In this document: in pieces, positions 56,701 through 64,000 of the stretch | Layout: the number at the start of each line of letters is the position of its first letter | Numbering within the stretch: the first letter of the stretch is position 1 | Assembly: GCA_025093985.1 (NCBI GenBank) | Contig: JACAAK010000002.1 | Span: 3,968,001-4,032,000 of the forward strand | Source: Calvatia gigantea | Lineage: Eukaryota > Basidiomycota > Agaricomycetes > Agaricales > Lycoperdaceae | Length of the DNA: 64,000 nt | Direction: 5' to 3' | Position numbers and translations under genes: made by a program | Notes under the pieces: generated by a model | What the model was told of the DNA's origin: nothing | What the model saw: only the letters and a program-made list of their open reading frames with translations | Databases searched by the model: none

Positions 56701-57213
56701 ATGCAAATCAAACTTCCTGGCTTTGTCTTTCTGGCAACTTTGACCTCCGTTGGCATCGACGCTCGTTATAGTGCCTTTCATGGTTTCGGAGATCTAGAGG
56801 CCCGGGAATTTGGTGACCTTGATGCTCGCGGCTTTGGTGAGTTTGAGATTTGGGATCTTAAATCTTTGCTGCAGGAAACACCCCCTCCGACCGCCCACCC
56901 GCGAACCCAAATCCCAGAAGGGTAAGCTCCCTCCACCAACCGAGCCACAGAAGCCTATTGGCCCTCAGCGCAGGCTCAAAACTCCTGGTGCTGGGCAAGT
57001 AAGCCTACCCCTTATGACCTTATTCATAACAATAACCTTTGACACTTGGATAGTTGTAGCCTCCTGCGCCCCCCGCACCAGCTCCGAACGGCGATGACGG
57101 GTAAGCTCTTGCTCGCCGCGGAAAGACTGATAAGCTGAAATCTGTACCGAAGCCGGCACATAAACCTGCCCCAAACCTCCACACAAACCTATACCAAATG
57201 AACATAAGCCGTC
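56701..57213 (+). CDS. Secreted Pro-rich protein resembling the stalk of RNase copy 2, no catalytic domain
   Basis: The start MQIKLPGFVFLATLTSVG resembles the signal peptide of RNase copy 2 (MQIKPEFILLAVLASIG). An acidic repeat FGDLEAREFGDLDARGFGEF follows, like DLEA-DLEVLDEG in copy 2. The first open frame stops at 56923, but the same Pro/Lys-rich bias continues in another frame (PKSQKGKLPPPTEPQKPIGP) and in exon-like pieces near 57060-57110 and 57140-57210 (PPAPPAPAPNGDDG, KPAHKPAPN). The best exon model is unclear. I find no YPH, EYPL or DRVVY block before the next gene, so it looks like a stalk without its RNase, either truncated or diverged. Confidence 0.55.
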
Positions 57214-58140
57214 CCCTCGTCCAACCTCCCGGTCATTGAAATAGTAATTTCGCGTCGTTCCCCACTTCGAAATTTTTTACTTACTGGCCAAAAACCAGAC
57301 CCCGGATCACATTGGAATTCCACTTCCATCTCTCCCTCTATCAGGTGCACCGGCTTCGGTGCCAATTGCGAGCAATATCGCCACCCCTGCTCTCAAACGG
57401 GGAGGGGTGGTCCGGGGGTTGAAAGGATGTAGGACCCAATCTCACACAGTGTATAGTTATTTTTCATCGTGGTAATCAGTTGAAATTTAACGAGTCAATT
57501 AGCAGACTAAAAAATTCTTCGTGAGGGATTGGAGGACGCAGCGAACAAGTCGTCTACTGCAAACAGCGAAAATCGCCCGCCATCCGACACTCACCGCCAG
57601 GTAATAAGGCCCCGGTGGACTTTTATTCGGCTTGGAGCGACCCGAAGCCAAGGGTAGCACAAATCGAGTACCACTGGCCTCAATGGACCTAAAGAAGATG
57701 TTAATTATACGTGGGATTATATTTCCACGAAGTTGATTTGTTAAATTCGGAACAAGTGATGGAATTACGTTGAAGATAAGGAATTTCAATTCGCTGGGCC
57801 ATCCAGCAAATATGAAGTGGACCCAGAACTAAATAGCGTCATGTTCACGATGTTCCTCTTCCGGATTTGCCCTCCGTCCTTATTTCGGCGTCGTTTCCAA
57901 GAATGTACAAATCTTCCTCCGCTCAGTCACGACAGGTTCCTCTTCCACACACTCACGAGCGTTGGAAGGCATCTTCACACATAAAACTATTTCACATCGG
58001 TGTGGAAGTCGCGCGATTTAATTACTGTTACGAAAAGTTGTGGATGTTTCGGTAGAACCCGGAGCAACAGTCATAAAAGCAGCCTGCGACTTGGGAGGGG
58101 TTTCTCCACTGTTCCTCCCCCTTCCTCCTGTCACTTTCTC
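57214..58140. other. Intergenic, 0.9 kb
   Basis: Nothing recognised. CATAAAAG at about 58072-58079 could serve the MFS gene. Confidence 0.45.
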
Positions 58141-60163
58141 ATGGCCTCTGAGGAAACTCCCCTGCTATCGGGCGAACCATCCTATTATCGGGCCCGAATA
58201 CGTCTATGAGCGCTTCTCGCCGGGCTACAAGAAATTCATCCTAGCCATCGTTGCATGGTGTGGTCTAATGCCGCGTACGCCCCCACCACACATAATATGA
58301 CACTAAGCTAATCTCAGACTATAGCTTTTATATCCGGGACGTTTCTTCCCTCAATACCACAAATCGCAAAGGATCTGAACACCAGCGGGCAGAGTGTTAA
58401 GTGAGTTAAATGACTTTTTCTTTCAAGGAAATACACTCTTGACGACATGAAAGCTTCGCTGTTAGCCTGTCTGTTTTCGCTACTTCTATAGGCTCTTTGA
58501 CTGCAGCCGCCTACTCAACATTCTGTAGGTGGTCACAAAGTCTCATAACGATCACTCATCGAATCACCCTAGATGGCCGTAGACCAGTCTACCTCGTTGC
58601 GCTCCCGTTTTCTATTCTGGGTTCAGTTGGCGTCGCATCTGCTCACAACATGCCTGAGCTCTTGTTTTGGAGGTTTTGGCAAACGATCGGTGCTTCGCCT
58701 GGACTAGGCTGTCGGTGCTGGGGTGGTAGGGGATATTTACAAGCTGGAAGAAAGGGGTATGGCAATGGGAATATTCTTTGCCGTACGCCTCATATGGTTC
58801 TGAAATATTGATGAAACTGAATTTAACCAGGCAACCCTTCTTGGCCCTGCTTTGGCTCCTCCGATTGGAGGTCAGAATGCTAATTTCAAAATCACGCAAT
58901 GGTTCTGACGTTGGCGCTATCAGGATTCGCCGCCCACTATGCATCTTGGAGGGCGATGCAATTTTTTATCGGAATTTTCAGTTTGATCGCATTCGTAATT
59001 ATGCTAATGGGTTTTCCGGAGACGACTCACCCCGGTGCGCGGGGCATCGACAAATTGCGACAATCTGGTTTCGTTGGCCGGCGTTGGTTCCCTGTATTCG
59101 TTAACCCTCTCAAAGCGCTCAACTTATTACGCAGTCCTAACTTGCTTGGCCTAGTACGTTCTAATTCGGTACCAAGACCACCAAGACCTTATTCACCTGC
59201 GCTTAGACACTCGCTGGTTTCTTCATTCTTCTCACTGATTACGGTACTTCCTCCGCCACCTTTCGTCGCACATGGAAAAACTGATGAAATAACTAGTCCT
59301 CCTCATTCCATTGGCATTCACAATTGTAAGCTGGTGCATAGTTATAAATCGCCGAGTGTTGATTTTATGACAGGGAAAGCGATATAATCTTGACAACGAA
59401 GCCTTAGTTGGTGCTTGTTTCTTGCCATGCGGTCTTGGCAACATGGGTAAGGTCTTCCTTTACACCAAACTTACCCCATTTTCTCACGTCATTTTTCAAA
59501 GTCGGCGCCCCTATCGCAGGGCGCATCTCTGACAGAATCGTCATCCGCTGGAAAGAGAAGCGGGGCGGAGTGTGGTACCCCGAGGACCGCTTGAGGGCGA
59601 CTTTATCAGGAGCTCTTATACTCGTACCTTTATCCGTCCTCGGTTGTGGCTTGGTCACCGAATATATTGAGGGCCATACTGGCCTGGTATTAAACCTGGT
59701 CCTTCTCTTTGTCAATGGACTTGGTGTAGGTCGACGTTTTCAACTCACCAGACACCAGCTTAGTCCTCCGGAATAGGTTGATATCGTTTTAGGCCCGTGT
59801 GCTGCCTATGTCGTCGACATTATGCACTCTAGAAGTGCCGAAGCTATGGCCTCTAACAAGTGAGCAAACACGTAGAGGAGCATGCCCCATTTGACATTGG
59901 GCAGTGGCTTCCGTGCATTCCTTTTAACGTTCGCAATCGCCGGAATTCTCCCTATGATTAACACCTATGGCATTGTGGCAACCAATGCCCTTTCGGCCAT
60001 CTTGGCCTGGGTTGGTTGTTTGTGAGTTAACTTCTGATGGTCCACCTCAAGATCCTGAATGATTAAACTTGCTATAATTAGAATCCTGGTGGTTACGATT
60101 CGCTTCGGTGATAGGATGAGAGCTTGGATCGACGTTGGGTATTCAGTTGCTGAAAATAATTAA
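58141..60163 (+). pseudogene. MFS transporter (copy 2), at least two frameshifts
   Basis: N-terminus MASEETPLLS, then after one extra base (before 58205) VYERFSPGYKKFILAIVAWC. Later exons: ISGTFLPSIPQIAKDLN, SLTAAAYSTF, GRRPVYLVALPFSILGSVGV and MPELLFWRFWQTIGASPG. A second extra base follows near 58709 (paralogue CTAGCCGTC, here CTAGGCTGTC). The rest is alignable: GFPETTHPGARGIDKLRQSG, TLAGFFILLTDY, VGAPIAGRISDRI, GVWYPEDRLRATLSGALILV and CAAYVVDIMHSRSAEAMASN, ending DVGYSVAENN. Intron positions agree with the copies at 29 and 61 kb. The two early shifts should abolish the protein unless they are assembly errors. Forms a tandem pair with copy 3. Confidence 0.82.
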
Positions 60164-61523
60164 AAGGTGATGATGCCGGTATAAATGTTGGGTCTCGCAT
60201 TCCGGATTCATTCAACAACCTCATGTGAAAGGCGCGATTTCCCTTGATTGCCCCAAACCTAGATCTTGTTTTTCTGCTCCCATCGCTGCCACTGCTAGTG
60301 TACCTTCCCCAGGGCCTATAGCAAACATGAAGGGGTAGGGGAGGTCGGGAATAAGGGTACGAAAGGGTTGAGTGGGGTGCGACGGCGGTACGTCCGATGC
60401 TTGCAAATTTGATCCGGAATTTCTTAGTCAAGGGGGAACGATCGATGAGTTTTTGAGTTAGATTTCTTGATCATCGTTAACGGATACGAACGGTACCCTC
60501 TGTGAAGTGGCATAGTGGGGTGGGAGGAGGACAAGAATGTGGTACTTTACAGCGCAAGGTGCCATCCGATCCACCACACAAATGATCTAGTGAGAACCCA
60601 CCTCTTTGCCTGTCTCGTCGCTGCTTGACTTGCTACCCAGAGATAAATCCTCTATCTCTGCCTCTCGAGCCCTCATTTCGACAAAGCCCTCAACGTTATT
60701 TGATTGATGATTAGCCATCTCTATTGAGAGGTGGCAACGCCTCTATTCCACTAACTTTAGCTCGTGACCCGATTCTCGGCTTTTGGGCGTTTGAGACTTC
60801 TAATCCTTGGATCCAACAGTTGACGGGTGCGGCCGTGCTCGCGTTTTATCATTCGGTGATATGTTAAACGTTCTTTGTAATCTCGTGGTTACGTGAAAAG
60901 GTTTGGAAAACATAGCGAACCAACTTGGACTTGCGCCCATTGCGAAAAGCCTGCAATTCAACATGTGCTGCCAGGCCTTGTGTCCAAACGATAGTTGACC
61001 GTTCTGAAGCACGAACTGGCACCAATGTCCTTCCTTCGACCTGAAAGAAGACGTTGATCATAACTGGGGTTAATTTGTGAAACTAACCAGTTTGGCAAAG
61101 CGAGGAAGTCACATCGAGATCAGAAATTGCCGACCCATCAGGAAACTCGGAAGTGGGCCCGAAAAATGATATCATATGACGTCCCACCAAAACATGTTTT
61201 GTTCTCCACACTTTCCCTACATCCCCTTCAATAAGTATCAATGCTCGTCAATGTCTGTCTTTCGCATCATTCCTAGTAATGTGCAATTCTTTCACCACGG
61301 GGACATAAAATGAATGGCACGCGAGGGTCGTTCATCCACACGACCGCGACGAGAAGCAGGAAGGACCTTTCAAACATAAAAATACTTGACATTCGGTATG
61401 GGGGTATTGCGGATCTAAATACCCGGCTCGATTCTGAAGCGAAGAATATAGCGACGCCCTCGGAAACTTGATCGTCCACATCTCCCAGCTGAGCCTTTCC
61501 CTCCTTTGTGCTATTGCCTTGTC
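60164..61523. other. Intergenic between the tandem MFS copies
   Basis: No gene recognised. TAAATACCC lies about 110 bp upstream of the next start. Confidence 0.5.
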
Positions 61524-63567
61524 ATGGCCTCTGAGGAAACGCCTTTGCTGTCGGACGGCTCGCCCATTGTCAAGCATGAACTCGTCTATGAGCGATTTTC
61601 ACCGGGTTACAAGAAATTCATTCTGGTTCTTGTCGGGTGGTGTGGTCTGATGCCGCGTATGTTTTCCCCGACAACAATACGTTGCCTCGTTAATTTTCGT
61701 CCTATAGTCTTTATATCTGGGACATTTTATCCTTCAATACCACAAATCGCGAAGGACCTAAATACCAGCGGGCAGAATGTTAGGTGAGTGAAGTGTCAAC
61801 TCTCTCGAACAAGCTCCCACTCAAGCCACGATACAAAAGCTTCGCCGTCAGCTTGTCCGTTTTCGCCACCTCTATTGGTGCCTTGACAGCAGCCGCCTAC
61901 TCAACATTCTGTAAGACAAAGCACATTTCCAAGGGTATTCATTCATCGGGTCACCCTAGATGGGCGGAGGCCAGTCTACCTCATTGCACTTCCATTCTCT
62001 ATCGTGGGGTCGATTGGTGTTGCAGGTGCTCAAAATATGCCCGAACTTTTGTTTTGGAGGTTCTGGCAAACGTTCGGTGCTTCACCCGGGCTAGCCGTCG
62101 GTGCTGGAGTGGTGGGGGATATTTATAAGTTGGAAGAGAGGGGTACAGCTATGGGAATATTCTTTGGTGTACGCTCTGTCTTGGCTTTGAGATACCGACG
62201 AACTAATTTTTGTTCAGGCAATCCTACTTGGCCCCGCGTTGGCTCCTCCAGTTGGAGGTCAGGATGATGTCTCAAACCAGACTTGTTGATACTGACATTA
62301 ATATCTCAGGATTCGCTGCCCACTATGCTTCTTGGCGGGTGATGCAATTCTGTCTCGGGATCTTCGGTTTAGTTGCGTTCGTAATTATGCTAGTGGGTTT
62401 CCCGGAGACGAGTCATCCTGGTGCACTGGGCATTGACAAATTACGACAATCCGGTTTCATCGGCCGTCGTTGGTTCCCCGTATTCGTTAATCCGCTTAAA
62501 CCCCTCAACCTATTGCGCAGTCCTAACATATTTAGTGTCGGTATGTTCCAAAACCTCTACGAAGTGTCTGGAACGCTTATCTGTTCATTTTCAGGCGGTT
62601 GCTGGTTTCCTGCTTCTCCTCACAGATTATGGTACTTGCTCCGCTGTCCTTTTATCCTGTACAGAAATGCTGATACAATCCAACCAGTCCTCTTAGTCCC
62701 GCTTGGCGTACACGATTGTAAGTCTGTGCCTGATTTTCCGGAATCACCAGGTGTTGACCCGTATAACAGGGAAAACGATACAATATCGACAACGAGGCCT
62801 TACTTGGAGCTTGTTTCTTGCCGTGTGGGCTTGGCAACATGGGTGAGATAATCCTGAACACTAAGCTAACCCCATTTCCCCTCACCGTTTTTCATAGTTG
62901 GTGCTCCTATTGCAGGCCGCATCTCTGACGGAATCATCGTCCGCTGGAGAGAGAAGCGGGGCGGAATGTGGTATCCCGAGGATCGCTTGAGAGCGACTTT
63001 GTCAGGGGCGCTTATATTCGTCCCTCTGTCTGTCCTTGGTTGTGGTTTAGTCACCGAATATGTTGAGGGCCCCATTGGCCTGATACTCAACCTGATACTG
63101 CTCTTCTTCAACGGGCTTGGCGTAGGTTGGCGTTTATGATTCATGGGGGGGACATACTAAATTTTATTTATTAATTAGGTTGATATCGTTCTAGCCCCGT
63201 GCGCTGCCTATGTCGTCGACATCATGCATTCAAGGAGCGCCGAAGTTATGGCCTTGTAATAAGTGAGTAAACACGGAGACTGGCTCATCGCCCCCGTCTG
63301 ATAATGCTTAGTGGGCTCCGTTCTTTCTTATTAACGTTTGCAATTGCTGGGGTTCTCCCCATGATTAACACCTATGGCCTTGTGGCAACCAATGCCCTTT
63401 CAGCCATCTTGGCTTGGATCGGGTTCTTGTAAGTCTTCTAGTAGAGTTTTAAGAACTCGAATGATTGAACTTATTGTTCAAATAGGCTGCTGGTAGTTAC
63501 GATTCGCTTCGGGGATGAAATGAGGGCTTGGGTCGACGTTGGATACTCAACCGCCGAAGATAATTAA
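61524..63567 (+). CDS. MFS transporter, drug:H+ antiporter-like (copy 3), late lesions
   Basis: MASEETPLLSDGSPIVKHEL, VYERFSPGYKKFILVLVGWC (TM1), ISGTFYPSIPQIAKDLN, FAVSLSVFATSIGALTAAAY, GRRPVYLIALPFSIVGSIGV, MPELLFWRFWQTFGASPGLA, VGAGVVGDIYKLEERGTAMG and GFPETSHPGALGIDKLRQSG. The second half has AVAGFLLLLTDY, VGAPIAGRISDGI, GMWYPEDRLRATLSGALIFV and CAAYVVDIMHSRSAEVMAL, ending DVGYSTAEDN at 63567. The first half splices cleanly. An extra G at the exon edge near 62540 and an in-frame TAA at 63257-63259 (where paralogues read on into Asn-Lys) would damage the second half. About 12 helices in the intact ancestor. Tandem paralogue of copy 2; substrate unknown. Confidence 0.8.
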
Positions 63568-64000
63568 AGGGCAAACGATACTGTCATATTCGTAGTTCAT
63601 AACGATTTTTGACGATTGCTTACGCAACCGATTCTTCATACCGGAAAGTTTTCATTCACGGAACCCAATAAATTAATGAACTTCTTAAGACGCTCAATTC
63701 ATGTGTGACCGTGCATGAAGAACCTGATAAGGAAAAATATTCGTGGCCTGAGGTGCGCAACATTTACCTCCATCACAGAAGACTGACTCCAGTCGGAATA
63801 CTTCATTTTCCATGACGCATGCCTGCAATTGCGCTTCAGCAGTCAGTCCAGTCAACCCGAGCCAAGGACATGTCTGTTCAGAGACTGTTTGGCACACCAG
63901 CGATTGGGACACCAGTTTTGTTTGACTTCTGCAGCGCGGAGTGAGGAGCGCAGTGTCCATTAACATATGAACTAAAACCGACACGTGCTCGAGTACACAT
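63568..64000. other. Window end; possible Cys-containing frame on minus strand
   Basis: 63694-63984 (minus, 96 codons) has spaced cysteines (VCQTVSEQTCPWLGL, QACVMENEVF, VFCDGGKCCAPQ). It could be an exon of a secreted Cys-rich protein, but no signal peptide or homology is evident. Confidence 0.25.

Overview
This is a stretch of nuclear DNA from a filamentous basidiomycete, most likely a mushroom-forming Agaricomycete. Genes are broken by many short introns (about 46-75 bp, GT...AG). The families fit that group: an aryl-alcohol-oxidase-like GMC oxidoreductase, F-box/leucine-rich proteins, DUF4246, DUF6533-like membrane proteins, Atg15 lipase, a QTRT2-like tRNA-modification subunit and secreted RNase T1-family nucleases. 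I see no bacterial-type operons, CRISPR arrays, rRNA or convincing tRNA.

Layout. 1-10890 is a nest of retroelements: the 5' part of a Ty3/gypsy element (minus strand, running off the left edge) is split by a complete 6.7-kb Ty1/copia-type element (3585-10271, LTRs 543 bp, target duplication ATGAG). The probable outer gypsy LTR ends at 10890, inside the signal-peptide exon of an RNase T1-family gene (10892-11419), so that gene looks beheaded. 11.6-19.0 kb has a C2-domain protein, a 4-kb gene-poor gap and a Ser/Pro-rich protein. 20.5-24.4 kb has three more RNase T1-family copies: one with a damaged N-terminal stalk, one pseudogene and one clean 119-residue secreted enzyme. 25.5-31.6 kb has an intact 11-exon GMC oxidoreductase and an MFS transporter. 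32.5-38.5 kb has a Pro/Ser-rich protein, a small cytochrome-b5-like (MAPR/Dap1) heme protein and DUF4246. 39-46 kb has an F-box relic and ATG15 flanked by two copies of a DUF6533-like gene. 48.0-49.8 kb is a stalked RNase T1-family gene. 50.7-56 kb has a QTRT2-like gene, a multi-pass membrane protein and a second F-box gene. 56.7-63.6 kb has an orphan stalk protein and two tandem MFS paralogues.

Two themes stand out. First, a dispersed family of secreted guanyl-specific (T1-type) RNases sharing splice phases and a 79-bp second exon; some have long Lys-Pro/Ala/Thr stalks before the catalytic domain, and the stalks are broken while the catalytic exons stay open. Second, both retroelements carry arrays of tiny hairpins. 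The gypsy leader has eight hairpins with one conserved loop and covarying stems. The copia element has about 13 tandem double-hairpin units plus a dispersed GCGG...CCAGC hairpin family.

A caution: single-base frame breaks occur in several otherwise well-conserved genes (QTRT2, DUF4246, both F-box genes, all three MFS copies). Either several loci are decaying or the assembly carries indel errors. GMC, ATG15, the MAPR protein, the C2 protein and the 24-kb RNase can all be spliced into clean frames.
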